Assembly: GCA_033763335.1 (NCBI GenBank)
Contig: JANRKU010000098.1
Coordinates: forward strand, 1 to 64,000
DNA from: GCA-2794515 sp033763335
GTDB taxonomy: Bacteria > Chloroflexota > Anaerolineae > Aggregatilineales > Phototrophicaceae
Direction: 5' to 3'
Length of the DNA stretch: 64,000 nt
Shown: piece by piece, positions 7,995 to 15,660 of the stretch
Position numbering within the stretch: the stretch's first letter is position 1
How the letters are laid out: every line of letters begins with the position of its first letter
Made by a program: the position numbers and the translations under genes
Notes under the pieces: model-generated
What the model saw: the letters and a program-made list of their open reading frames with translations, nothing else
The model's database searches: none
What the model was told of the DNA's origin: nothing

Positions 7995-8996
7995 GTGAAA
8001 ATAGAATTACATCACGAGCCAAACAGTTTTGAGATATTGCGCCCTGAATGGAATACTTTAGTGAGCCAAAGCGGAGCAAATACCCCGTTTAATACATGGG
8101 AATTTTTGGCGACATGGTGGGAGATTTATGGTACAGGACAGCTTTGGCTTGTTACTGCCCGCACTGATTCTGGGGAACTCGTTGGGATTGCACCCTTCTT
8201 TTTGAATCACGATAAGGTGTTGGGTAGTATCGGCGGGTTAGATGTGACCGATTATTGTGATGTTATTATCCATAACGACCATACAAAAGCCGTTTATGAG
8301 GCGTTAGCCGATTTTTTTGTAGTGCATAAAGACGATTTCGCTACTTTATCTGTTTATAATTTACGCCCCACATCCCATACCCTGAGCCTATTTTGTGAGG
8401 CATTAGAGGCTAAAGGGGCTGTTGTGACACAATCACAAATCGAAGTGACCCCGCAAATTGCGTTACCCTCTACTATGGATGGGTATTTTGAATCGTTGGA
8501 TAAAAAGCAACGAGGCGAATTACGCAGAAAAATGCGCCGTGCCGAGGCAGGCGAAGATGAGACGATAGATTGGTATGTGGTTGGCGCTGAACACGATATA
8601 CAGGCAGAAATCCAGAGATTTTTTGCGCTGATGGCATCTAGTAGCCCGCAAAAAGCAGAATTTCTTCAAAATCCACAGCATAAAGCCTTTTTTGAAAAAT
8701 TGATTCCGCGAATGCTCCCCACAGGTTGGTTGCAACTCGCCTTTTTGCGCGTGGATGGTGAAGCCACTGCGAGCTATTTTAATTTCGATTATGACCGCCG
8801 AATCTGGGTGTATAACTCTGGCTTATCGTATAAATATGACTCGCTGAGTACAGGCATTGTGCTAATCACATACTTGATAGAGGATGCTATCAAGCGTGGT
8901 TACACGATTTTTGACTTTTTGCGTGGTAACGAGGGATATAAATATCGCTTGGGTGGTGTTGATGTGCCACTATATCAGTTAGATGTGAAATTTTAG
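7995..8996 (+). CDS. GNAT-fold acyltransferase of the CelD/FemAB-like type (Acetyltransf_6)
   Basis: A 333-residue double-GNAT protein resembling BioF2/CelD-like acyltransferases found in polysaccharide loci. Seen: FNTWEFLATWWEIYG near the N-terminus, typical of the family; KKQRGELRRKMRRAE, the basic helix in the middle; LAFLRVDGEATASYFNFDYD, the central GNAT beta hairpin; and TIFDFLRGNEGYKYRLG near the end, the most conserved family block. GTG start at 7995 with AAGGAT 8 bases upstream. The next glycosyltransferase starts 16 bases after the stop. The context suggests acylation of a glycan or lipid-linked sugar; the substrate is not shown by sequence. Confidence 0.85.
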   Translation: MKIELHHEPNSFEILRPEWNTLVSQSGANTPFNTWEFLATWWEIYGTGQLWLVTARTDSGELVGIAPFFLNHDKVLGSIGGLDVTDYCDVIIHNDHTKAVYEALADFFVVHKDDFATLSVYNLRPTSHTLSLFCEALEAKGAVVTQSQIEVTPQIALPSTMDGYFESLDKKQRGELRRKMRRAEAGEDETIDWYVVGAEHDIQAEIQRFFALMASSSPQKAEFLQNPQHKAFFEKLIPRMLPTGWLQLAFLRVDGEATASYFNFDYDRRIWVYNSGLSYKYDSLSTGIVLITYLIEDAIKRGYTIFDFLRGNEGYKYRLGGVDVPLYQLDVKF

Positions 8997-9012
8997 TGTT
9001 AGGTGTAATGTG

Positions 9013-10305
9013 ATGACGATAAAACGGGTTGTTATGTTGAGTGTGCATACGAGTCCGCTTGCGCCATTGGGTGGCAAAAAAACGGGCGGTATGAATGTGT
9101 ATGTGCGCGAATTGGCAGAAACATTGGGCGCACAAGGCATTGAAGTGGATATTTATACGCGCAAATCTGCCCCAGACCAGCCAGAAGTGGATATATCACT
9201 TGGGATGAATGTGCGGGTGATTCATGTGCCATGCGGTCCTGCACAAGTTTTAGACCCTGATGCCGTGTATCCCTATCTCTCTCAATTCACGGCGGGCGTA
9301 TTTGCCTTCATCGCTAAAGACCCTGTTGTGTATGACATCATCTATAGTCACTATTGGCTGAGTGGTTGGGTGGCTAATAAACTCAAAGAAGTGTGGCATA
9401 TTCCTATTGCCCAGATGTTTCACACATTGGGTCACATGAAAAATCGGATTAGCGCCATTAAAGTAGCATTGCCCGATGTGCGGATTGCGACAGAACGGCA
9501 AATTGTAGATTGGGCAGATGTGATTGTCGCCGCCACACCTGCCGAATATAACCAACTGCTATGGTTGTATCATGCTGATAGGCGCAAAATTGCCATTATC
9601 CCGCCCGGTGTTAAAAGTGAGATGTTTAAGCCAATTCCGCAAGCAGTGGCGCGGGAACGCTTGGGAATTGATGAATCGTGTGAACTTTTATTGTTTGTTG
9701 GGCGGATTGAACCCCTGAAAGCAGTGGATAGCATTTTGGAGGCACTTTCGATTATTCGGACTAGCCAACCAGAGGCAATCAAAAATCTTTGTTTTGCTGT
9801 AGTAGGGGGAGACCCAGAAGCCCCAGATGCAGAATTGGGACGGCTCATCGAGATGGTAGGTGAGTTGGGGCTTGAGTGTGTGGTGACATTTATGGGGGCA
9901 AAATCGCATGATTTGTTGCCCTATTATTATGCGTCTGCGACAGCTGTCATCATGCCATCAGATTATGAATCGTTTGGGATGGTGGCGCTCGAAGCGATGG
10001 CATCTGGCACACCTGTAATCGCCTCTGAAGTGGGCGGATTGGCGTTTTTGGTGCGCGATGGGGAGACAGGTTATTTAGTGCCTGTGCGTGACCCAAAAGC
10101 CTTATCTGAACGTATTTTGGCGCTCATTACAGATGGGGAAAATCGGAAAAAAATGGGCGAAAATGCCGCGCACCTCGCCCGTCAATATGATTGGTCTACG
10201 ATTGCTAACCAATTACTCCAGCTATTCACCGAGCAAATTCGGCGCAATACGCCGATGGTTGTTAGCCTCCGTAAGAATTCGGGGTATTTGCCACCATTGC
10301 ATTGA
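9013..10305 (+). CDS. GT4-family glycosyltransferase, MshA/sucrose-phosphate-synthase-like
   Basis: A GT-B enzyme of the retaining GT4 family. Seen: SPLAPLGGKKTGGMNVYVRE at the N-terminus, the Gly-rich loop typical of MshA and sucrose phosphate synthases; HTLGHMKN after the SHYWLSG segment; VGRIEPLKAVD in the donor domain; and E-x7-E in YESFGMVALEAMASGTPVI. About 430 residues. The first codon may be GTG at 9010 or ATG at 9013; ATG is preferred. It follows the acetyltransferase by 16 bases and is the last gene of this plus-strand group. Its 3' end overlaps a minus-strand gene by 44 bases. True mycothiol synthesis is not implied, since no other msh gene is present. Confidence 0.88.
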   Translation: MTIKRVVMLSVHTSPLAPLGGKKTGGMNVYVRELAETLGAQGIEVDIYTRKSAPDQPEVDISLGMNVRVIHVPCGPAQVLDPDAVYPYLSQFTAGVFAFIAKDPVVYDIIYSHYWLSGWVANKLKEVWHIPIAQMFHTLGHMKNRISAIKVALPDVRIATERQIVDWADVIVAATPAEYNQLLWLYHADRRKIAIIPPGVKSEMFKPIPQAVARERLGIDESCELLLFVGRIEPLKAVDSILEALSIIRTSQPEAIKNLCFAVVGGDPEAPDAELGRLIEMVGELGLECVVTFMGAKSHDLLPYYYASATAVIMPSDYESFGMVALEAMASGTPVIASEVGGLAFLVRDGETGYLVPVRDPKALSERILALITDGENRKKMGENAAHLARQYDWSTIANQLLQLFTEQIRRNTPMVVSLRKNSGYLPPLH

Positions 10306-10570
10306 TATAGGGGTCTTTTTCGGTAATTTCTGCGGCGGTGGTTTCATCAAGTGTGTTTTGTCCTTTGTGATATAACACATTGTTGAAGCCGTCATAGCGA
10401 TAACGCCGATTCACCCATCCATAAAGGTTATGGCAAAAAACCACATTGAATTGTACTGCTTCATCTTCTGCGATGATTTTTTCATCAATGACCCAAACAG
10501 GGGCATATTGGCTAAGATGTGGGATAACTTTGGCATCCCGTTTTTTGAGAAGTTCTGTTTTGAAGTCCAT
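10262..10570 (-). CDS. Small conserved-looking protein of unknown function
   Basis: 102 residues in a plus-strand neighbourhood; I do not recognise a family. It is accepted as a gene because it fills an otherwise empty stretch of about 350 bases, has AAAGGA about 12 bases before its ATG, and has normal, non-repetitive composition: LLKKRDAKVIPHLSQYAPVW near the start, then VVFCHNLYGWVNRRYRYDGF. The aromatic and basic middle looks like a small alpha/beta soluble protein. No signal peptide or membrane segment. Its last 44 bases overlap the end of the convergent glycosyltransferase gene, so the two transcripts would be antisense to each other there. Confidence 0.65.
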   Translation of the reverse strand: MDFKTELLKKRDAKVIPHLSQYAPVWVIDEKIIAEDEAVQFNVVFCHNLYGWVNRRYRYDGFNNVLYHKGQNTLDETTAAEITEKDPYINAMVANTPNSYGG

Positions 10571-10661
10571 ATCACAAACTATCCTTTGAATTCATCTAAC
10601 AAACCACATAGAATATTGTAACGGCTTTGCTAGGCTTTAGACAAGTTGTCGTTAGGGTATA

Positions 10662-12356
10662 ATGATGAGACGTATTGTTTTAGTGATGATAATGATGATT
10701 TTTGTGATGATGACACTTCCTGCAACGGCACAAACGCCGACAGCGTGGGAATTGTTGGGGGTGTTGAATGAGGCGCGGGTTGCGAGTGGACTTATGCCAT
10801 TGGCGATGAATAGCCAATTGACTAGCGCGGCACAACGGCACAGTGATGATATGGCGCGGCAAGATGCCTTATTTCATCAGGGGAGTGATAGCACATGGTT
10901 TTGGGATAGGGTGAATGCCACAGGGTATCCCTTAGTCAATGGTGCAGAGAATGTCCTCTATCGGTTTGATACCAGTGGGGTGGGGGCATATACACAATGG
11001 CGCGATAGCCAAGAACATAATGCCAATATGATGAGCAATCTGTATGTCGAGGTGGGGATTGCTTATACATTCAATGCAACCTCTGGGCGCTATTATTTTA
11101 CGATGGTATTGGGGTCTCGGTCAGATTTTTTGCCCGCCACAGCCACGCCAGCACCTTTGCCAACCATTACCCCTATACCGACTATAACAGCTATCCCAAC
11201 GATTACCGCTATCGCGCCGACTTTTACCCCCGCGCCGATATTGCCGACATCTACCATACCACCCACGTTTTCTTCATTGGCGACATGGACACCTGCACCA
11301 ACACTTACCCCATCTCCGACCAATACTCGTGTGCCATTGGTGGGGCGGGCGGGATTTGAGGCATTGATGAATTGGCTCCCCCGCCGATTATTTGCATTAC
11401 GGCAAGTGGCGATGGTTTTGCCAACGGCAACTCCCATTCCACCAACCCCATTGCCTCCACAACCCACGATTGCACCCTTGCCGACCAGCACCCCGCGCCC
11501 AATGGATTTGTTATTGGTGTATAACTACGATAGCTTTACGCTCATCAATATTTCTGGTAGACCGCTTTATATTGATGGCATGTCGTTTTATAGCCCTGCA
11601 GGAGAGATGTTTGGACGTGTGTGGGATAATGGATTTTTGACAGCGCCATTGAATGCCTTCCCCAATGGGGATTGTTTGCAGGCTTGGAATCGGGAATATA
11701 ACGAATTGCCAAAACCTGATGGGTGTAATTATCGCCATTCATGGATGCGTTTGAGTAATGAACAGACATTTTGGCGCAATACCGATTATTTTGATGTGTA
11801 TCAGTGGGAAAATCGGATTACCACCTGTTTGGTGAGTACGGGACAGTGTTTGGTGAATTTGAATGATAGGCTTTCATTGCCCACACCTATTCCACAAGTG
11901 AATAATCAGAACACTACCAATAATACAGGGCAAAATGTGACCAATCCGCCAGCGAATCCAACCACAAATAACCCCGCTAGAGGGATAGCTGATGTGCGCT
12001 TGATATATAATGCTAATTCTTTTGCGCTCATCAATACGGCGGGGTATAACCTGAATCTATCTGGAATTGGATTTGCGGGTGAAGGCGGATTGATGAGCAT
12101 TAGCGAATGGGATAATGGATATTTGAGTCGCCCACTATATGATTTTCCGAGTGGGGATTGTATCCAAGCATGGCAAATTGGTACGCAAAATCAACCCCCT
12201 AAACCAAATGAATGTACATGGCGACATGCTTATTTAACGGTTGCCGATTATCGGATGTTCTGGGCATTGGGTAGTGCCTTCACGGTGAGCGTGGGTGGGA
12301 ATGTGTTGGCGACATGCAGTGTATCTGCGGGAGTATGTGATTTTAATTTGCCTTAG
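10662..12356 (+). CDS. Secreted CAP-domain protein with two C-terminal copies of an unknown 4-Cys domain
   Basis: A 564-residue exported protein. Residues 1-24 form a signal peptide (RRIVLVMIMMIF... ending ATAQ). A CAP/SCP domain follows (about 28-155) with LNEARVASGL, RHSDDMA, a downstream ENV and QEHNANMM, the conserved His and Glu positions. Next comes a Pro/Thr-rich linker (about 160-280), interrupted by a non-repetitive basic, amphipathic segment around GFEALMNWLPRRLFALRQVA. Two homologous domains (282-400 and 443-564) share WDNG[FY]L, FP-x-GDC[LI]QAW, C-x-[WY]RH and a C-terminal TC-x5-C pair. A second Asn/Pro/Thr linker separates them. Four Cys per copy suggest disulfides outside the cell. 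CAP proteins in bacteria are poorly understood; binding of a lipid or cell-wall ligand is inferred only. Confidence 0.88.
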   Translation: MMRRIVLVMIMMIFVMMTLPATAQTPTAWELLGVLNEARVASGLMPLAMNSQLTSAAQRHSDDMARQDALFHQGSDSTWFWDRVNATGYPLVNGAENVLYRFDTSGVGAYTQWRDSQEHNANMMSNLYVEVGIAYTFNATSGRYYFTMVLGSRSDFLPATATPAPLPTITPIPTITAIPTITAIAPTFTPAPILPTSTIPPTFSSLATWTPAPTLTPSPTNTRVPLVGRAGFEALMNWLPRRLFALRQVAMVLPTATPIPPTPLPPQPTIAPLPTSTPRPMDLLLVYNYDSFTLINISGRPLYIDGMSFYSPAGEMFGRVWDNGFLTAPLNAFPNGDCLQAWNREYNELPKPDGCNYRHSWMRLSNEQTFWRNTDYFDVYQWENRITTCLVSTGQCLVNLNDRLSLPTPIPQVNNQNTTNNTGQNVTNPPANPTTNNPARGIADVRLIYNANSFALINTAGYNLNLSGIGFAGEGGLMSISEWDNGYLSRPLYDFPSGDCIQAWQIGTQNQPPKPNECTWRHAYLTVADYRMFWALGSAFTVSVGGNVLATCSVSAGVCDFNLP

Positions 12357-12373
12357 ATGATGATAGTGTTTGT

Positions 12374-12398
12374 GGGCGCAACATGTTGCGCCCTTACA
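12374..12398 (+). repeat. Palindromic element copy 4, identical to copy 1
   Basis: The same 20-base palindrome as at 3333, GGGCGCAACATGTTGCGCCC (12374-12393), again followed by TTACA. It starts 17 bases after the stop of the CAP-domain gene. Exact identity of the palindrome over 9 kb, in unrelated flanks, shows a dispersed repeat family and not chance. Confidence 0.88.
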
Positions 12399-12421
12399 AA
12401 TTCCTTTTCTGAGTAGATATC

Positions 12422-12446
12422 GGGCATAAATTATCATGCCCCTACA
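12422..12446 (+). repeat. Palindromic element copy 5, variant stem
   Basis: GGGCAT and ATGCCC form a short stem around an 8-base loop, followed by CCTACA. It lies about 30 bases beyond copy 4, so the two stand in tandem between the CAP-domain gene and argG. The stem differs from copy 4 while the flank is kept. Confidence 0.6.
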
Positions 12447-12541
12447 GCCATTTTTGTGCATACTACCGATAGAAAATGTGAGCATCGCGTCTCATAATAG
12501 AGCGATATTCGTTTTTTGATAGCACACATAAAGGATTCATG

Positions 12542-13804
12542 ATGAAAACGGGCATTAAAAAAGTCGTTTTGGCATATAGTGGTGGGTTAGATACATCGGT
12601 GATTGTGCCGTGGTTACGCAACAATTATGATGGCTGTGAGGTCATCTGTTTTTGCGCCGATTTGGGACAAGAAGAAGAATTGCACGGATTAGAAGAAAAA
12701 GCGATTAAATCGGGTGCGAGCAAGCTCTATATCCGTGATTTGCGCGAAGAATTTTTGCGTGATTTTGTATTCCCAACCATGCAAGCGGGTGCGGTATATG
12801 AACGCGATTATTTGCTAGGGACATCGTTTGCGCGTCCACTGATTGCTAAGCATTTGGTCGAAATTGCAGAATTAGAAGGGGCAGATGCAATAGCACATGG
12901 CTGTACAGGCAAAGGTAATGACCAAGTACGGTTTGAATTGACTGTGATGGCACTGAATCCAAAATTGAAAATTATTGCCCCATGGCGAGAATGGGATATT
13001 CGTAGTCGGCAAGATGCGCTGGCGTATGCGTTGGAATTTAATGTGCCTGTATCGGCGACCGAAAAATCTATTTATAGCCGTGACCGCAATATTTTCCACC
13101 TCAGCCATGAAGGGGGCTTGCTAGAAGACCCATGGAATGAACCAGAACCAGCCATGTTTATGCTCACGACTGAACTGGAAAAAGCGCCAGATGAAGCCGA
13201 ATATGTGGAAATTGGCTTTGAAAAGGGTGTGCCTGTGAGTGTGGATGGGCAGAATTTAGACCCAATTGCCTTGTTCCAAACGCTGAATAAAGTGGCAGGC
13301 AAGCACGGTGTTGGGCGGGCTGATATTGTCGAAAATCGGCTGGTAGGCATGAAAAGTCATGGTGTTTATGAAACACCGGGTGGGACATTGTTGCATCGGG
13401 CGCATCAGGCACTCGAAAGTATGTGCTTGGATAAACACACCATGCACTATAAAGACTTTGTGGCGGTAAAATATGCAGAACTGGTTTATAACGGCATGTG
13501 GTATACCCGCCTACGTGAAGCGTTGGATGCGTTCATCCAAATCACACAAGAATTGGTGACGGGCGTTGTGCGGATAAAATTGTATAAGGGCAATATCATC
13601 ATTGCTGGGCGCAAGAGTCCATTTAGCTTGTATCGTGAAGATTATGCGTCGTTTGGTGAAGAAGATGTCTATAACCAAAAAGATGCCGAAGGGTTTATTG
13701 CCCTGTTTGGTTTGCCGATGAAGGTGGAGGCATTGCTGAATATTGATGGTGGCGGGGTGAGCCGTTATCGCAAGCCAGATTATAGCCGATTCAAACGGGA
13801 TTAA
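12542..13804 (+). CDS. argG: Argininosuccinate synthase
   Basis: Joins citrulline and aspartate with ATP to give argininosuccinate, the seventh step of arginine synthesis; cytoplasmic. 420 residues, family-typical. Seen: the PP-loop VLAYSGGLDTSV at residues about 10-21, the ATP pyrophosphatase motif; HGCTGKGNDQVRFE, the conserved citrulline/aspartate region; and KSPFSLYREDYASFGEED near the C-terminus. Two ATG codons lie in tandem (12539 and 12542); the second is better spaced (6 bases) from AAGGA. argH follows after 89 bases that contain a palindromic element, so the two may share a transcript or be separately terminated. Confidence 0.97.
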   Translation: MKTGIKKVVLAYSGGLDTSVIVPWLRNNYDGCEVICFCADLGQEEELHGLEEKAIKSGASKLYIRDLREEFLRDFVFPTMQAGAVYERDYLLGTSFARPLIAKHLVEIAELEGADAIAHGCTGKGNDQVRFELTVMALNPKLKIIAPWREWDIRSRQDALAYALEFNVPVSATEKSIYSRDRNIFHLSHEGGLLEDPWNEPEPAMFMLTTELEKAPDEAEYVEIGFEKGVPVSVDGQNLDPIALFQTLNKVAGKHGVGRADIVENRLVGMKSHGVYETPGGTLLHRAHQALESMCLDKHTMHYKDFVAVKYAELVYNGMWYTRLREALDAFIQITQELVTGVVRIKLYKGNIIIAGRKSPFSLYREDYASFGEEDVYNQKDAEGFIALFGLPMKVEALLNIDGGGVSRYRKPDYSRFKRD

Positions 13805-13832
13805 TTGCTTTTTCGTACAAAAATGATACCCG

Positions 13833-13859
13833 AAGGGCGCAATAGTTTGCGCCCTTACA
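13833..13859 (+). repeat. Palindromic element copy 6
   Basis: AAGGGCGCAA (13833-13842) pairs with TTGCGCCCTT (13847-13856) around a 4-base loop, followed by ACA. It begins 29 bases after argG and lies 35 bases before argH. Same family as copies 1 and 4, with changed central bases. Confidence 0.8.
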
Positions 13860-13893
13860 GTTTATGGTGATAGTTACATAGAAAGGGCAAAAA

Positions 13894-15288
13894 ATGGCAC
13901 TTTGGGGCGGACGATTTTCCAGTGAACCCGATGAGGCGATGCGCCTCTTAAATGACAGTTTGCCGTTTGATAAACGGATGTATAAGCAAGATGTGGCGGG
14001 GAGTATTGCCTATACCTATGCGTTACATGAGGCGGGGATTGTATCCGCAGAAGAAGCCGAAACGCTACGGACAGGGTTACAGTCGGTGCTGGCGGAAATG
14101 GAATCTGATAAATTTGAATTTTTGCCAACGGATGAGGATATTCATACCGCCGTAGAACGGCGATTGACCGAAATTGTGGGGGTTTTGGGCGGAAAATTGC
14201 ACACGGGTCGTAGCCGAAATGACCAAGTAGCGACTGATTTTCGCATGTGGGTGCGGGATGCAAATGAAGCACTCCAAAAAGCATTGGTGAGATTGATGCG
14301 TGTGTTGGTTGCACAATCTGAATACCATACTCACACCATTATGCCCGGTTATACCCATGTGCAACCCGCCCAACCCATTGTAGCGGGGCATTGGCTGATG
14401 AGTTATTTTGAGATGTTTTATCGGGATTTTATCCGCTTGGTGGATAGTGCCGATTTAAGTTTGAGAGTGTTGGCATTGGGGTCTGGCGCATTGGCAGGGA
14501 CACCGCTATCGTATGACCGTAAAGCTCTTTTAGGGCGGCTAGATGGTATTCCGAGCGATAATAGCCTTGATGCTGTGGCTGACCGCGATTTTGTGGCGGA
14601 TATGCTCTATATCTGTGCCATGATAGGGGTGCATTTGAGCCGATTGGGTGAAGATATTGTGTGGTATAGCAATCCGAATTTTGGATATATCACATTGGAT
14701 GACCGCTATAGTACGGGGTCTAGTATCATGCCACAAAAACGTAATGCTGACCCGATGGAATTGGCGCGGGGCAAGGCGGGGCGCTTAATTGGCAATTTGA
14801 CAGGATTTTTGACGACACTGAAGGGCTTGCCGAGCGGGTATAACAAGGATTTGCAAGAGGATAAAGAGGCGTTATTCGATTCTTTCGATACCCTTATGAT
14901 GATTTTGCCTGTGGTGACGGCAATTATCGAAACATTGAAGCTGAATCCAGATAAAATGCGGGCGGCGCTGACCGAGGATATGTTGGCGACAGATATGGCA
15001 GATTATTTGGTGGCAAAGGGGATGCCATTCCGCGAGGCACATCATATTGTTGGGGTGGTGGTGCGGGATGCGAGTGAGCGCGGGATTGGACTCACCAAAG
15101 TGCCATTGGATGAATTGAAGGCACTATCGGCATTGTTTGATGCAGATGTATTGGAATGGCTGACCTTTGAAAAATCGGTGAGCCGTAGGTCAAATTTTGG
15201 CGGGACTGCGCCAGATGCAGTGTTGAAACAGATTGAAATTGCCGAAAGTTGGTTAGAATCTCAGGCATGGGCATTCAATAATCCATAA
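13894..15288 (+). CDS. argH: Argininosuccinate lyase
   Basis: Splits argininosuccinate into arginine and fumarate, the last step of arginine synthesis. 464 residues. Seen: MALWGGRFSSEPDE at the N-terminus, diagnostic for ArgH; HTGRSRNDQVATDFR; YTHVQPAQPIVAGHW, with the catalytic His; and GSSIMPQKRNADPMELARGK, the fumarase/aspartase superfamily signature with the catalytic Ser loop. AAAGGG lies just upstream of the start. The stop is followed by about 370 bases without a protein gene other than the short leader peptide of the ilv operon. Confidence 0.97.
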   Translation: MALWGGRFSSEPDEAMRLLNDSLPFDKRMYKQDVAGSIAYTYALHEAGIVSAEEAETLRTGLQSVLAEMESDKFEFLPTDEDIHTAVERRLTEIVGVLGGKLHTGRSRNDQVATDFRMWVRDANEALQKALVRLMRVLVAQSEYHTHTIMPGYTHVQPAQPIVAGHWLMSYFEMFYRDFIRLVDSADLSLRVLALGSGALAGTPLSYDRKALLGRLDGIPSDNSLDAVADRDFVADMLYICAMIGVHLSRLGEDIVWYSNPNFGYITLDDRYSTGSSIMPQKRNADPMELARGKAGRLIGNLTGFLTTLKGLPSGYNKDLQEDKEALFDSFDTLMMILPVVTAIIETLKLNPDKMRAALTEDMLATDMADYLVAKGMPFREAHHIVGVVVRDASERGIGLTKVPLDELKALSALFDADVLEWLTFEKSVSRRSNFGGTAPDAVLKQIEIAESWLESQAWAFNNP

Positions 15289-15368
15289 AAATTTGGCAAC
15301 AATGCACAAAAGAATCTGGCTAACCTATATGAACTTTTACCAGTTTTGCGATTTCCTTCACAAACCTG

Positions 15369-15395
15369 TTGACAGACTGTCAAAAGATGGATAAT
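15369..15395 (+). promoter_or_regulatory. Probable promoter of the ilv/leu operon with inverted repeat over the -35 box
   Basis: TTGACA (15369-15374) is a perfect -35 hexamer. GATAAT (15390-15395) is the best -10 match, at 15 bases, which is short; TAATCT at 17 bases is an alternative. The -35 is the left half of a perfect inverted repeat, TTGACA-GAC-TGTCAA (15369-15383). Transcription from here would give a leader of roughly 250 bases before ilvE. A repressor site is possible but not shown. Confidence 0.55.
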
Positions 15396-15444
15396 CTTAA
15401 CATCAGATTCGGTGATATTTATTCAACTGAGTAGACAATTCACA

Positions 15445-15531
15445 ATGAAAAAAGCGATGCCAAAAAACCTAACTGCCATTATCCTTATTAGCCTTCTCGT
15501 ACTCGTCCTTATCATTAAGAACGAGCGTTAA
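15445..15531 (+). CDS. ilv/leu leader peptide (28 aa) of a transcription attenuator
   Basis: A 28-codon reading frame starting ATG AAA AAA GCG. Residues 11-24 read AIILISLLVLVLII, so 13 of these 14 are Ile, Leu, Val or Ala, and the peptide ends KNER. Six Leu, five Ile and two Val codons fall in the last 18 positions. The stop codon (15529-15531) is 1 base before the 5' arm of a predicted antiterminator. This matches the logic of ilv and leu leader peptides of proteobacteria: scarcity of charged branched-chain tRNAs stalls the ribosome inside the run of control codons. No strong ribosome binding site precedes it. The region 15502-15525 can also fold on itself (CTCGT/ACGAG with CTTA/TAAG inside). 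Confidence 0.85.
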   Translation: MKKAMPKNLTAIILISLLVLVLIIKNER

Positions 15532-15532
15532 T

Positions 15533-15614
15533 GCTTGGGTGGGTTTTTCTGGTAGTACCATACAGATAAGACTGAGAAAGAAAACCTCCCAAGCAACGGG
15601 AGGTTTTCTTTTTT
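15533..15614 (+). terminator. Attenuator: mutually exclusive antiterminator and terminator hairpins
   Basis: Terminator: AAAGAAAACCTCCC (15577-15590) pairs perfectly with GGGAGGTTTTCTTT (15598-15611) around AAGCAAC, giving 14 base pairs and a T-run to 15614. Antiterminator: GCTTGGG (15533-15539) and GGTTTTTCT (15542-15550) are complementary to CCCAAGC (15588-15594) and AGAAAACC (15579-15586), so they compete for the terminator's 5' arm. A ribosome at the leader stop codon would cover 15533-15545 and let the terminator form. A ribosome stalled in the Ile/Leu/Val codons would leave it free. ilvE starts 46 bases after the T-run. Confidence 0.87.
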
Positions 15615-15660
15615 ATCACCAAAAAAGTGTTTTGACTCAATTTTTTAGAAAGGTTGAACA

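Noticed and set aside
8996..10305. MshA assignment and a mycothiol pathway
   Set aside because: The enzyme has the GT4/MshA-like N-terminal loop, but no mshB, mshC or mshD gene is near, and many Chloroflexota glycosyltransferases share this loop.
10637..10663. A promoter TTTAGAC...TATAAT right over the start of the CAP-domain gene
   Set aside because: The -10 box (10658-10663) overlaps the ATG at 10662 and the spacer is only 15 bases, so transcription would begin after the start codon. The downstream Met would remove the basic part of the signal peptide. Probably coincidence.
11093..11491. Long open frame on the minus strand opposite the CAP-protein linker
   Set aside because: Its composition (Gly/Val rich, repetitive) is the mirror of the Pro/Thr linker codons. 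It has no ribosome binding site and is fully inside a real gene.
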